Under the pieces are notes generated by a model. It was given only the letters and a program-made list of their open reading frames with translations, was not told the origin of the DNA and ran no database searches. Of a stretch of DNA of 50,911 nt, positions 35,101 to 42,153 are shown piece after piece; the first letter of the stretch is position 1; the number at the start of each line of letters is the position of its first letter. Made by a program: the position numbers and the translations under genes. The DNA is from an uncultured bacterium (GTDB lineage: Bacteria; Verrucomicrobiota; Kiritimatiellia; RFP12; UBA1067): the NCBI GenBank assembly GCA_902776615.1, contig CACYQU010000009.1:1-50911 (forward strand), given 5' to 3'.

Positions 35101-36490
35101 GCTCATTGCCGTTTTCGTCAAGGAATCGCACATCCCATTCATATGGAACTACATGGTTGCGATATGCGCTTACACCAGCACATGTTTCCATCAAGACCCT
35201 ACGATTGTTATTGCTTATCGTAGTACCGATTGAAATTCCATATTCGTCTGGAGTCAGGTCTGGTGAAGAGAAATATGGTGCGGCAGCCCAGCTTAAATAG
35301 TAGTTCCCATCGGCGGTGTTATAGCCCATCACAGTACGATAACGTTTATTGTCCGTCTCAGCGATAAAGTGGAAGCCGCAGGAGTATGTAGTTGACTGAG
35401 GGGCTTTAAACCCATTGTTCCTGTTACTGTGTCCACATCCCATGCAATGCCCGGTTTCGTGAGCCATGGTGTATTCCCTGAATGTACGCTGAATATGACA
35501 GATATTGTATCCATACTGGTTAAGGGCATAACTGCTCATACTGGCAGAATCTACGCCGTACAGGCCATTTGCGATTCCAGTGGTGTATGAGTTCTGATTT
35601 TCATCGACATTCACAAGCAAAGTAACGGTATCAGCACCATAGTAGTCGCGCAATGCCGGGATCTTCTCAAACGGAGCAGCACCTTTGCGCAAGTCGGTCA
35701 ACATTGCATCCGTAATGTTATTGTACTCGCCATCAACTTCTGTTGTACCGACAAGCCGAAATAAAAACTTATCATCCACTTTTGTATTAACAAGAACATC
35801 ATTCATTCTCTGGATTGCAGCATCCGCACAGTCTTCAAGAGAATCCCACTCGCTTTCATCGCGGAGCGCCCACGCTTTAGCCCCTTGATCGAAGGCGACG
35901 AGGATATCTACAACTCTCTTTTGCTCTGCGAGGGGGAATTCATTGCCGGATGCGCCAAGCAGCGTGCGCGACTTTTTGGTTGACGTTGTCTTGGTTTCTT
36001 CGACGGCCGGCTGAGGGACCTCGATATCGCCGCCGCATGTGCCGCACTCGCCGTCATCCATCTGCGAATTGTCGCGCTCGACTATGAGCACCTTGCCGTC
36101 CTTGCAGCGGACGGTGTACTGCCGCCGGTTCATGAAATCGTCCACGGATATGCGGGCGGCCTTTTCGCTTACCTTCACAATCGCCGAGGCCGAACCGTTC
36201 GCATCCTTCGCGATGAAACTCTGCCCCGCGATACCGGCCGGCGGTGCGGAAACGATTCTGAGGGCATAGTCCACATCGCCGAAAAGCCTGAGGTTCAGCG
36301 TGTCGCCTACCGCGACTGCGGGGACTGTCCCCATAACCGCCGGCATCTCCGCGCGCCGCAATACAGGCGCTTCGGCGTCATGCGCAACGCCACAGGTGAA
36401 GTCGAGCGTATACTCCGCCGCACAGGCCGCAACCGACCAAAAGAGCGACGACGCGATAAGCAGCGCCGCCGCATTTTTCCCTCCAGACAT
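26195..36490 (-). CDS. Giant secreted protein: two metzincin domains, chitobiase-like domains, LamG-like, LTD and CotH-like domains
   Basis: 3431 residues with a signal peptide (residues 1-26, ending SVAACA). Metzincin 1: HETGHCMGCGH at 344-354 with Met-turn VMGY. Metzincin 2: HENAHNMGCGH at about 1612-1622 with Met-turn IMAY. Chitobiase-C-like repeats (YYTTDGSTPTA type) near 470-540, 690-770 and 1720-1800. A beta-strand-rich, autotransporter-like stretch at about 900-1430. LamG-like domain about 1960-2130 (YLDGVEV). Lamin-tail-like domain about 2175-2380 (ISEIMPKP). CotH-like region about 2530-2930 (DLRGNTSAGF, GYDFNLTF). Further LTD-like units about 3000-3260. Ends SGFFRVKVLP without a barrel. 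SD AGGAGG before ATG 36490. Likely a surface or extracellular protease/adhesin; substrate unknown. Confidence 0.85.
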   Translation of the reverse strand: MSGGKNAAALLIASSLFWSVAACAAEYTLDFTCGVAHDAEAPVLRRAEMPAVMGTVPAVAVGDTLNLRLFGDVDYALRIVSAPPAGIAGQSFIAKDANGSASAIVKVSEKAARISVDDFMNRRQYTVRCKDGKVLIVERDNSQMDDGECGTCGGDIEVPQPAVEETKTTSTKKSRTLLGASGNEFPLAEQKRVVDILVAFDQGAKAWALRDESEWDSLEDCADAAIQRMNDVLVNTKVDDKFLFRLVGTTEVDGEYNNITDAMLTDLRKGAAPFEKIPALRDYYGADTVTLLVNVDENQNSYTTGIANGLYGVDSASMSSYALNQYGYNICHIQRTFREYTMAHETGHCMGCGHSNRNNGFKAPQSTTYSCGFHFIAETDNKRYRTVMGYNTADGNYYLSWAAAPYFSSPDLTPDEYGISIGTTISNNNRRVLMETCAGVSAYRNHVVPYEWDVRFLDENGNELRNGRIFENSMKVVLSVDSKYSEAKIYLTSDGTTPNTQSLPYNPYSTITVTDTTTLTASIVVDGVAQSVRSVRLVKGSIPAFPGSEGLVWETSGDYPWQTVSTTDWTNGTATVLHNYTFGEAYGADKVSYIATEIAGPKRLYFRHKSNFGSQSEGYNIWGRFSVVCEGGETFATSESSMTWRRDYVDIPSGLHRVAVVYSQGNYHYLDSGVWLDDLQLVDNPTEVILSPRDVASFNNTINVTLYTDCDGQTIYYTTDGSTPTAKSSLYTAPIAVSGNATIKAIAVDVDGKTSAVAISNYKTRNKGGVDMSTWLGDSTRIWSGSPQNEWGQSAQTYIFNYNFGTGPLHNSTWLGTLVDGPKLMEFTYKTAFLNGSSFSVTIDGEELMLDASGSSADVTRKVSIPAGTHDVRFVYGQNSSKPVSGTHGLFLKSVSFVDSVPLAWSGEAGQSGDGRWMSDSAVLSWNDSANSFENGLSPSVTFGNLSGNSSSTVTVKGEVVPGTVAFNATTTAYTFDKGDDNASITFPDANFSPSGNVTFNVPVKLEADSFTVAAGKTYAFNAPFGPNATSSSATFSPSTPIVVGAASTLRVAPGNGKTQTFEKFNNTGTYWNTSKFIIGEGTVRFTGDANGGKGLFGSLQLDVENGGNLVFEKGDVTGYNVGNSTLTIRQGGTVTFNTRDSLRRTVNFAGGSILLKGASSRRGLDLMNGLTLNVSADSSLDCDISATTDAKYVYMRDGSPSFKFSNNACLVNNVVYVGNSTSTGGIKLSGEGTYVQNGFGDEALTYSGATEIGGGMTLALNAEHENAGAYTVASGARLTGSGAITGDGVVTLDGSGAKLCGSLAVKNLKCASDSMFGDQWNPVSAVVTGSLSTKSDGAGVTVNNGYLAIGADCDVSGFSTANLNIQDAGLLLSNSLTVASVSVNNSTVTIANGAALSITGSVSLDCSKLRIVLDNPAEDGAIPMLTANGGFANIDKLEMQPAGYKAVFGNSTTQLCYKYDPNYVEYQTRLPVVDVLVAYDNGAVTYMGERSLEEFAQQQIDKMNDILATNKLDTCYSYRLAGVCKVSGTYDNIDTAPAMVSEGDGAAVTLRAMRELYGADTVTLLVNTSGATLGNSSPLTSNTDVAGCHDDAFSVCSIVAVDTGTQHTMIHENAHNMGCGHARAQSEANSPFSYGRGYYFMDGETKRHTIMAYDVDGTDVYAHPSPYFSTSSGEFGFTLGNADNDNARVLRETCRYVAQWRDSVKPYGDETMVTDEFGDKIVSGCVFKDSIKVTVAAPVEGATLYYTLDGSEPTKDNDMAWATQSAVSLNIKADKTLKVAYLKDSVMSPTRTVQFYKLANIPSEGLWQTSNKYPWTTEGDSIRSYKQTDYTYQCTTPLKATIVGPKRLSFKHKSYFGGTTIADNNYSHFDVLLDDSPVLTQTECTNSWSAAQVDIPAGTHEVTFVFSQRFAMNDSEDYKDGTPEADDAVWLKDIVLANIECAHSSTSDEVSWSFPQDATKVPDSHVDGLVLDETGITQTLDFGSTNAVVASVLAELPDGAEGALVGIVDARGSNEHRVYAYANGDGTFIIYYDNKAKTASSVKSSVLDVSGIHLWTLAYETQGGAKLYLDGVEVASDAGIKWTGNNNLHLVSKTVSFGSDSAGTYPIAGMKIFAVDTDFGPDNSSALSSASSAARVFTPFDFLVDYSGEPIANQLAVFDLYRTTGGIEPEVTNACVLRISEIMPKPTDAKTLNGMEGMDVNGLESGWVEVENTSDKWADLADYRFIRVNRGKKTDPAGFGNFPSRLVPPRSRAIFYTSERYSNSKDQTVSAFEHGTFDGKPMVMGTDLHNILVWGDKVNPKKSPYVRLYHAPGGDSDSGTVVDTVVIPSDLPEGWSIIVGDAAEGEGTRRWLCPTPTRGRANTSTDGLKRIGPNVGPLYEKKGQKKTDLANEFAVPTPPATPGENYVVTLPVNGVMNPDGTFTPRAADKIQSLKFVFRKDLDDSTLVTNDIDITTKNAVENWGDQYTATIPAVYFPAAGHLMQWKVLITDGEGVGWTSPSFNNPDDGYEWYGTIVEPDPATQMSAMLPTWHMFASGNHLTQMDVDADKQDRSKVPNQARVAIYDSSTSNYYDYVRIDLRGNTSAGFTKKGHGLRFAKSHPLTMVDSVTGEPIEEIRKTSLISEFADPSCMRQMVAFWLWKKMGNLVPFDFPVRCNLNGEFYQLAFNSERFTDELVEDVYGLDKFGYSYKNVGTLKSGSGTTAGGIEKKTPDDENESDITVLQNELRSKITAAQQVSSSPDGGSDGLDNAALTKFVVQKFNLPAWLNYFASARITQEMDDVWANVCIYYDNPDMKEGARGTGTWMPLGYDFNLTFGQHYRDGGMGASGLKAQDDWFKCHPLYGGNRVRCYSSSAMTSTINYGNDGFESVLQSAKFRRLYLRRLRTLMDQELKSPGTAEGDTPFMAKMREMADLMRTDAALDLAKWPNNGSDYAIDVWPSNGRPANMDAGIQDIWDNYVVPRREHLYVTHSVTNTAKEVGYGSNLNAGIPKAQSPVETLAPNISISNLTALDAADAEALGVAGQLYDTEVVVIRNANDEVVDMSGWRLAFSVDFTFPAGTVCDANDSIYVVADRRAYVTSHSDELTDQVIVGNATFTGAGPVALYDADGALVYSAIPQTDELKYLRLHSFYGNTLDGDGDAGEWFTLTNISDAVTLDLAGVTVCFLKQGDPEDGTAHCHVTLENKKGKGSIAPLKSWTASQADYSDKGWEKIQNNKQQIAIYDKYGSVCQSLKVTQKNFPLAYGKGGYLVCDSIDARVASDSQWHEALPNNGGSSEPFAADSQEAADELVANAKPALSDDDITAGLDAQYLKVVAEPVEGSPGKYKAAVVANPETVAAPIVAGHVEEGEPVEVEEDNDGNTTVSVTISNAIRGLWYGYEVSDALGGGVLFENDVRSFERAEGTSHKVRGSPRDRSEKPSGFFRVKVLPAKPR

Positions 36491-36514
36491 GTTCCACCTC
36501 CTCTGTTTGGTGCA

Positions 36515-36523
36515 ATTATACCA
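36515..36523 (-). promoter_or_regulatory. Extended -10 promoter of the giant gene
   Basis: Minus strand TGGTATAAT; predicted +1 near 36508, leader about 18 nt carrying AGGAGG. Confidence 0.75.
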
Positions 36524-36561
36524 TAATTTACCCTGCACCGCCCAATCGGCGAACACCACGG

Positions 36562-37926
36562 CTAGTTCTTGAACGAGTGGATCGGCGCAGGTATGCGCCC
36601 GCGGCGCGCGATAAGCCCTTCACACGAGAATTCCGACACCTTCATCACGGGCGCGTGGCCGAGAAGCCCGCCGAAGTTCACGCTGTCGCCGACCTTCTTG
36701 CCCGCGACGGGTATCACCCGAACCGCCGTGGTCTTATGGTTCACCATCCCTATCGCCGCTTCGTCCGCAATCATTCCGCTTATCGTCGCCGCGCTCGTGT
36801 CGCCGGGTATCGCGATCATGTCCAGCCCGACGGAGCATACGCATGTCATCGCCTCAAGCTTCTCTATCGTGAGCGCGCCGGCGTTCACGGCGTCGATCAT
36901 TCCCTGGTCTTCCGAAACGGGTATGAACGCCCCGGAGAGTCCGCCGACATACGAACTCGCCATCACGCCGCCCTTCTTCACCTGGTCGTTCAAGAGCGCG
37001 AGCGCGGCTGTCGTGCCGGGCGCGCCGGGCTGCTCCAGGCCGATTTCGCGGAGGATGTCGGCCACGCTGTCGCCGACGGCGGGCGTTGGCGCGAGCGAGA
37101 GGTCGATTATGCCGAACGGCACGCCGAGGCGTTTCGCGGCCTCTTGCGCGACAAGCTGGCCGACGCGCGTTATCTTGAACGCAGTGCGCTTTATCGTTTC
37201 GCAGAGCGTTTCGAAGTCCGCCCCGCGCATGGACTTCAGCACGTGGTTCACGACTCCAGGACCCGACACGCCGACGTTTATCACGGCGTCCGCCTCGCTT
37301 ACGCCGTGGAACGCGCCGGCCATGAACGGATTGTCGTCGGGCGCGTTGCAAAGGACGACCAGTTTGGCGCAACCGATGGAATCGCGGTCTTTGGTGCGCT
37401 CGGCCGTGGCCTTTACGATTTCACCCATCAGGCGAACGGCGTCCATGTCGATGCCGGTTTTCGTCGAGCCGACGTTCACCGACGAGCAGAGGCGTTCGGT
37501 TGTCGCCATGGCTTCGGGAATGGAACGTATGAGAAGTTCGTCTGCGGGCGTCATTCCTTTGGAGACTATCGCCGAATAGCCGCCTATGAAGTTCACGCCA
37601 AGCTTCTTCGCCGCACGATCGAGGGTTTTGGCGATCTTCACGAAATCGCCGGGCTTTTTGCAGCACGCCGAGCCCACGATCGCGGCGGGTGTTGTGGATA
37701 TGCGCTTGTTGACGACCGGTATGCCGAATTCGCGCCCTATTTCGTCGCCCGTCTTCACAAGGTCTTTGGCGAGACGCGTCAGCTTGGTGTAGATTTTGCC
37801 GCAAGTCGTCTTGAGGGACGTGTCGGCGCAGTCGAGCAGCGACACACCCATCGTAATGGTGCGGACGTCGAGATTCTCCTCGAGGATCATTTTGTTCGTC
37901 TCGAGGACTTCGAATATGTTGATCAT
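36562..37926 (-). CDS. PFL family protein, UPF0210
   Basis: 454 residues. Matches the UPF0210/DUF711 family: [20 protein letters not shown] at the start, [47 protein letters not shown], and a Cys-containing [18 protein letters not shown]. It is related to pyruvate formate-lyase by fold annotation only, and its biochemical role is not settled. It follows an ACT-domain gene by 5 nt; this ACT(UPF0237)-UPF0210 pair is conserved in many bacteria and archaea. Confidence 0.92.
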   Translation of the reverse strand: MINIFEVLETNKMILEENLDVRTITMGVSLLDCADTSLKTTCGKIYTKLTRLAKDLVKTGDEIGREFGIPVVNKRISTTPAAIVGSACCKKPGDFVKIAKTLDRAAKKLGVNFIGGYSAIVSKGMTPADELLIRSIPEAMATTERLCSSVNVGSTKTGIDMDAVRLMGEIVKATAERTKDRDSIGCAKLVVLCNAPDDNPFMAGAFHGVSEADAVINVGVSGPGVVNHVLKSMRGADFETLCETIKRTAFKITRVGQLVAQEAAKRLGVPFGIIDLSLAPTPAVGDSVADILREIGLEQPGAPGTTAALALLNDQVKKGGVMASSYVGGLSGAFIPVSEDQGMIDAVNAGALTIEKLEAMTCVCSVGLDMIAIPGDTSAATISGMIADEAAIGMVNHKTTAVRVIPVAGKKVGDSVNFGGLLGHAPVMKVSEFSCEGLIARRGRIPAPIHSFKN

Positions 37927-37931
37927 GGCTC

Positions 37932-38204
37932 TCAGACCCTGTGCATCTTCTCGAAAATCTCGCTCTTCTGGCAGCGTATCTTGAGCCCCATCGAAAGGCC
38001 TATCTCGCCGAGGTCGGCCGCTACGTCTTCAAAACTCTTGCGGCATCCCGCGATATCGACGATCATCATCATGTTAAAATAGTCCTGGACGACCGTTTGC
38101 GAAATGTCCAGAATGTTGATTCTGTTCTTGGCGAGATACGCGCTGGTTTTGGCGATGATGCCGACGGTATCTTTGCCCACTACTGTTATGATTGCTTTTT
38201 TCAT
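37932..38204 (-). CDS. ACT-domain protein (UPF0237)
   Basis: 90 residues, single ACT domain: [41 protein letters not shown]. Usually a small-molecule (amino-acid) sensor; here the partner of UPF0210. ATG 38204 is about 3 nt from the predicted +1 (leaderless). The frame is open far upstream but that part runs antisense-like through the promoter and the next gene. Confidence 0.92.
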   Translation of the reverse strand: MKKAIITVVGKDTVGIIAKTSAYLAKNRINILDISQTVVQDYFNMMMIVDIAGCRKSFEDVAADLGEIGLSMGLKIRCQKSEIFEKMHRV

Positions 38205-38213
38205 GACGCTTCC

Positions 38214-38222
38214 ATTATACCA
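38214..38222 (-). promoter_or_regulatory. Extended -10 promoter of the ACT-UPF0210 operon
   Basis: Minus strand TGGTATAAT; overlaps the last codons of the XRE/zinc-ribbon gene. Predicted +1 near 38207. Confidence 0.75.
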
Positions 38223-38691
38223 AAACATACGGCTCGCCGCAGTGTGAACACACGGCGCCGTCGTGAACGGCCGCGCCGCAGTTGGGGCAACGCCTTTCAA
38301 GAACCTCGCCGCACATGGCGCAGAACCGCCCGCCAACAGGGTCGGCAACCGCGCGGTCGGGGCGGACGAACAGCCGCCCCTCGACCTCGTATCTGCGGTT
38401 TGACGGACATGACGCATTGGGGCAGAATCCCGTGTGTTCGCCCGCCAAAGGTCTGGTCTCTATTCGCCCGGGCATCGCCTGCGGCGCATCGGCGGACGGT
38501 ATCGCCACTCCGAACTTTTTTGAAAGCTTCTCCACAACATCGTCGTTCAGCTTCGTGCCGTCGCCGCTTTCAAACATGGATATGGCGGACTGCTTGCAGC
38601 CTACTTCGGCCGCAAGCTCGCCTTGCGAAATCTTGGCGGCGCGCCGCGCCGCTTTCACTTTAAAACAGAAATCTGGACTAAGGTTTGTCAC
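38215..38691 (-). CDS. XRE-family HTH protein with C-terminal zinc ribbons
   Basis: 158 residues. Residues about 8-62 are an XRE helix-turn-helix (VKAARRAAKISQGELAAEVGCKQSAISMFESG). Two zinc-binding units follow: FCPNASCPSNRRY (89-101) and the double ribbon FCAMCGEVLERRCPNCGAA plus CSHCGEPYV at the C-terminus, eight or more Cys in CxxC pairs. Such double-zinc-ribbon tails are structural or protein-binding. GTG start 2 nt from the predicted +1. Its promoter lies inside the DnaA-box-like cluster, so DnaA could control it. Confidence 0.82.
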   Translation of the reverse strand: MTNLSPDFCFKVKAARRAAKISQGELAAEVGCKQSAISMFESGDGTKLNDDVVEKLSKKFGVAIPSADAPQAMPGRIETRPLAGEHTGFCPNASCPSNRRYEVEGRLFVRPDRAVADPVGGRFCAMCGEVLERRCPNCGAAVHDGAVCSHCGEPYVLV

Positions 38692-38699
38692 GGGTGCAT

Positions 38700-38728
38700 A
38701 TTATGGACTTTATTTTATCAACTGACAA
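38700..38728 (-). promoter_or_regulatory. Promoter of the XRE/zinc-ribbon gene
   Basis: Minus strand TTGTCA (38728-38723), 17 bp, CATAAT (38705-38700). It overlaps a TTATCAACT box at 38715-38723. Confidence 0.65.
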
Positions 38729-38811
38729 GGGGGATGTTATCAACACTATCAACAGGTTTATCAACACTATCAACAAATGTTCACTACTCTGTTGATAAAT
38801 GCAGTTGATAA
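38715..38811. promoter_or_regulatory. Cluster of seven DnaA-box-like TTATCAACA sites, possible origin sub-region
   Basis: Forward 9-mers: TTATCAACT 38715-38723, TTATCAACA 38737-38745, CTATCAACA 38746-38754, TTATCAACA 38758-38766, CTATCAACA 38767-38775. Inverted: TGTTGATAA 38790-38798, AGTTGATAA 38803-38811. The middle four form a 21-bp tandem unit. The same box recurs in the dnaA-mnmG gap. They differ from E. coli TTATCCACA at position 6. Lies between two minus-strand genes, 3.3 kb from dnaA. Confidence 0.65.
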
Positions 38812-38813
38812 TA

Positions 38814-39533
38814 TCAATACATTCTCTTCAATATCTCCGACGGCAACAGGTACTCTTCGCCGTTTTTATGGGCGATGTTGTACTTTGAGAGTTCTTCCAA
38901 AACCGGGCCGGACAGTATATTGCCGTTGTCGTTGAAGAACTTTTCAAGTGCCGCACGTTTTTTGGCAAGGTTTCCGCTGGACTCGTTCGCCACAAGCACT
39001 CCCTCCAACAACTGCGCCCGGCGGATGCGGCCCTCGGTTTCGGCCTTGTCGCGAGCTTCGCGCACGGCTTCTATTACATGGTCGCGCGTTTCCCCGGGAA
39101 AGCGATCCGGCAATTCCACATCGCGATCCAACAGAGCGAGGGCGTTGGGGTTTCGCGACTGTTCATCGAAGTGGCGTTCCTGTTCGGCGGCAAGTTTTGC
39201 CGTCAGCTCGGCAACCTGTATTTTGAGGGAGTTTACCTCGGCTTGGGCTTTTTCGGCCTGGGCTTTTGCTTTTTTCGCCTCAGCTCTGAGTGTTTCCGCT
39301 TCTGTTTTCAGAGATTCGCTGGTCTGCAACTGCTGCTGGAGGTTTTCCACCTTTTCTTCGAGTTTGGCTTTATCTACGGCCAGTTCTTCAACTACCGCTT
39401 TCTGCACATCCAGTTCGGCAGGTTCGGGCTGTTCGGCGTTATCTTCTGCAGAGGTTTCTTCGAGAACATCTTCATCATCTCCGCCCTTTGCGGCATCCAT
39501 TATGGTTTGGGCGAGAAATTCTTCCATTCTCAT
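38814..39533 (-). CDS. Coiled-coil protein of unknown function
   Basis: 239 residues. An acidic N-terminus (about 15-45, DDEDVLEETSAEDNAEQPEP), a long heptad coiled coil at about 50-135 (ELAVDKAKLEEKVENLQQQL, EAKKAKAQAEKAQAEV), then a globular C-terminal part (LLDRDVELPDRFPGETRDHV, RAQLLEGVLVANESSG). ATG 39533 overlaps the preceding stop in ATGA, so it is coupled to the RNA methyltransferase gene. It is next to the DnaA-box cluster. No family recognised; a replication or structural role would be speculation. Confidence 0.75.
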   Translation of the reverse strand: MRMEEFLAQTIMDAAKGGDDEDVLEETSAEDNAEQPEPAELDVQKAVVEELAVDKAKLEEKVENLQQQLQTSESLKTEAETLRAEAKKAKAQAEKAQAEVNSLKIQVAELTAKLAAEQERHFDEQSRNPNALALLDRDVELPDRFPGETRDHVIEAVREARDKAETEGRIRRAQLLEGVLVANESSGNLAKKRAALEKFFNDNGNILSGPVLEELSKYNIAHKNGEEYLLPSEILKRMY

Positions 39534-40762
39534 ACGGCGTTTTGTCCTTTCAGTTCGCAACCGGGATATATGAATAGCCTACAGTCGATCGGACCGTTGA
39601 AAAACGGAACCCTGGTTCTGTAGTAGAGATTTACCATGCGCGCCAAGTCGGGATTGCCCGTTATGAGGCCGCCGGTCCAGCCGGCGCACTTTTCATTCAT
39701 GAAAGTGCCTATGCGTTCATAGACGGGTGCAAGCTCTTCGTATGTTCCAAGGCGTATTCCGTATTCGGGGTTGAAGAATATGCACCCCTTCCCGTCCGGC
39801 ACGGGAGTTTCGGCAAAGTCGCACGCTTTGAACTCGATATGCTGCGCAACTCCTGCGGCAATGGCGTTGGTGTATGCGTTTTCGATAGCATCCGGCGATA
39901 TGTCGGTGGCTATTATTCGAGGCATTGCAGAAGTGTTTTCCGCATTCTTGGCGTCAATCACCATTTCTTTCCATATCTGTTCAGGGGTCGCGCCGGCGCG
40001 TTGGCGCGGAGCCACCCGCGGCGCGGATTCGTTTGGAATCATGCGCGTATAGCCCTTTACTGACTGGAAAGCGAAGTGACCCTTGAGAGAGCCAGGCGCT
40101 TTGTTCATTGCCATCATGGCGGCTTCTATCGCTGGAGTGCCGCTGCCGCACATTGGGGCAAGGAAAGGATCTTTCCTGTTCCAGTGCATGGCCATGAGGC
40201 ACGCGGCGGCGAGTGTTTCCTGCATTGGCGCGGAACCGGGTATTTTGCGGTATCCGCGCTTGGAAAGAGGTTCGCCGGAAGTGTCGAGATATATTATGAC
40301 CTCGTCGCGCTCCCAATAGACGAAAACGGCGGATCCGATGTTTTCTCCACCTGAATCGGGGCGGCGCTGACAGCGTTCGCGCATGCGATCCGCAATGGCG
40401 TCTTTGGTGTAAAGCGATGGAAGCCTCGTATCGCGTATCGTGCTGTTGTGCACTATCGACGATACCGAAAAGTATCCATCGGCCTCGATAAGGTTTTCCC
40501 AATCTATCGAAAGGGCCGATTCGTAAAGATCCCGTATATTGCGGCAGGTGGTGCGAAGAAGCGGCACAAGCACGCGATGTGCCGTGCGCAGATAAAGGTT
40601 GAGCCTCATCACATCGCGCATCGAGCCGCGTACCACCACGGTATTTTCGGTAACCTCTATGGGCTTGTAGCCCATATCGATCACTTCAATCTCTGTCCAG
40701 CGCGAAAGTTCTTTTGCGCAGGATATTATGATAGGGTAGTTTTTATCCGTCCAAAGCTTCAT
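39530..40762 (-). CDS. THUMP-containing 23S rRNA guanine methyltransferase-like protein (RlmL N-terminal type)
   Basis: 410 residues. THUMP region about 40-160 (VVVRGSMRDVMRLNLYLRTAHRVL), then RGYRK, PMQETLAAACLMAMHW, DPFLAPMCGSGTPAIEAAM (SAM-binding motif I) and IIATDISPDAIENA. The catalytic motif IV reads FFNPEYGIRLGTYEEL near residue 333, i.e. NPEY instead of the usual NPPY. The family makes m2G in 23S rRNA; the target base here is inferred. It lies 42 nt downstream of dnaN in the same direction, with GGTGAA as a weak SD. Confidence 0.85.
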   Translation of the reverse strand: MKLWTDKNYPIIISCAKELSRWTEIEVIDMGYKPIEVTENTVVVRGSMRDVMRLNLYLRTAHRVLVPLLRTTCRNIRDLYESALSIDWENLIEADGYFSVSSIVHNSTIRDTRLPSLYTKDAIADRMRERCQRRPDSGGENIGSAVFVYWERDEVIIYLDTSGEPLSKRGYRKIPGSAPMQETLAAACLMAMHWNRKDPFLAPMCGSGTPAIEAAMMAMNKAPGSLKGHFAFQSVKGYTRMIPNESAPRVAPRQRAGATPEQIWKEMVIDAKNAENTSAMPRIIATDISPDAIENAYTNAIAAGVAQHIEFKACDFAETPVPDGKGCIFFNPEYGIRLGTYEELAPVYERIGTFMNEKCAGWTGGLITGNPDLARMVNLYYRTRVPFFNGPIDCRLFIYPGCELKGQNAV

Positions 40763-40804
40763 CGGTTCACCATTGACCTTTTCTTTTCCTCTGCAAAGAA
40801 CGTG

Positions 40805-41899
40805 TCAGCTTATCCTGAGCGGCATCAGCACGTACAGGAACGGTATGGAGCACTTTATTACGGCAGGCGAATGGCCATTGTTGATGTTGATGGTTATTTC
40901 ATCGTCATCTATCGCCTTGAGAGGATCCATAACGTAATTCGGGTTGAACATTATTTCGATGGTCTCTCCGCCATACTTGATCGGAACCTCGTCTTTCGCT
41001 TCTCCTATCTCGCTTGCGGCGGAAGTTACGGTAAGCCTGTTCGAATCGAAAATGAGCTTCGTGGAATGGGCTTCATCCATAGTCATTACGCTGGCGCGCT
41101 CGAGCGCGTCCAGAAGAAGCTGCCTGTCAATGGCTATAGTGTGCTGGCATTCGGCAGGTATCACCTGGCGGTAGTTCGGGTAGGAATCGTCCATTAGCTT
41201 CGAATATATCTGCACAGATCCTATATTGAAGCTTATCTTTGTATGCTGCACGTTTATCATAACGTCGCCTTCGCCGGCAAGCGAACGCTGCAGTTCCTGC
41301 ACGGCTTTCGAGGGCAGCACTATGTCGCGCTCGGAGGTTTTGGGAAACTCCATCTCTCTCTCCACAAGGGCAAGGCGGCGGCCGTCGGTTGCAACCATCG
41401 TCAGTTTCTCGTCCTTGAAACTCATGAGAACGCCCTTCAAAGTGCGACGGGTATCGTCTTGAGATGCAGCATAGGCGGTCTTTCTCAGCATTTCCTGGAG
41501 AGTCTGCCGCGGAATGGAATATTCGCAGTTTTCTTCCTCGCCTCCAAGTTTTGGAAAATCCGCCTCAGGCTTGCCGTTGAGTTTGTAGCTTGCGCTTCCT
41601 GCACGGATCACTGCCTGTTCATTCGAATCAATCTCTACATCAACACTGCCTTCGGGGGCTTTGCTGATAAGATTGAACAGCAGCTTTACGGGAAGAGTGG
41701 AAGCACCCTCTTCGGCAACTTCGCAATTGACGTTGCTCACTATTGAAATATCGAGATCGGTAGTGGTAAGCTTGAGATTTTCTCCGCGCGCTTCTATCAT
41801 CACGTTTTGCAATATTGGCAACGACCCCTTTCCCGCCACTATGTTCTGGACGGGTTTAAGAGCCTCGATAAACTTCGAACGAATTATGCTGAACCTCAT
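40805..41899 (-). CDS. dnaN: DNA polymerase III beta sliding clamp
   Basis: 364 residues, three-domain clamp. Recognised by MRFSIIRSKFIEALKPVQNIV, LPILQNVMIEA, LKLTTTDLDISI, VATDGRRLALVE, KLMDDSYPNYRQVIP and the C-terminal YVLMPLRIS, the hydrophobic pocket that binds clamp-binding peptides. ATG 41899 is preceded by AAAGGAAA. It is downstream of dnaA on the same strand, separated by a 254-bp gap with its own promoter. Confidence 0.97.
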   Translation of the reverse strand: MRFSIIRSKFIEALKPVQNIVAGKGSLPILQNVMIEARGENLKLTTTDLDISIVSNVNCEVAEEGASTLPVKLLFNLISKAPEGSVDVEIDSNEQAVIRAGSASYKLNGKPEADFPKLGGEEENCEYSIPRQTLQEMLRKTAYAASQDDTRRTLKGVLMSFKDEKLTMVATDGRRLALVEREMEFPKTSERDIVLPSKAVQELQRSLAGEGDVMINVQHTKISFNIGSVQIYSKLMDDSYPNYRQVIPAECQHTIAIDRQLLLDALERASVMTMDEAHSTKLIFDSNRLTVTSAASEIGEAKDEVPIKYGGETIEIMFNPNYVMDPLKAIDDDEITININNGHSPAVIKCSIPFLYVLMPLRIS

Positions 41900-42153
41900 T
41901 TTACTTTCCTTTCTCTGCCCACTCGGGGCTTTGGGTTGTAATTGTATCAAATACTTTAACTGAAATAAAGGGTTATGTTATTACTATTACTTAGGTGTGT
42001 TCACAATGTTGACAACTCGAGAATGCGTTGTGGCACAAGTGTTTCACGCGTTTTGCCATGTTCACTTCTTTTGCCATATCTCGTTCACTCCGTTTCATAA
42101 GACTGCCCGCATGTAGACAAATTCCAATTGATGCACACGTTATGCACAGGCTT
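41900..42153. promoter_or_regulatory. dnaA-dnaN intergenic region with dnaN promoter and one DnaA box
   Basis: AT-rich 254-bp gap without a gene. The dnaN extended -10 on the minus strand is TGATACAAT (41949-41941); predicted leader about 35 nt. A perfect TTATNCACA box, TTATGCACA, lies at 42140-42148 just beyond the dnaA stop. Several near-matches to TGTTCAC/GTTCAC motifs also occur (around 42000 and 42060). Confidence 0.6.

Noticed and set aside
36562-37926. Pyruvate formate-lyase
   Set aside because: Despite the PFL family name, no glycyl-radical motif near the C-terminus (RVxG[FWY]) and half the length; it is UPF0210.
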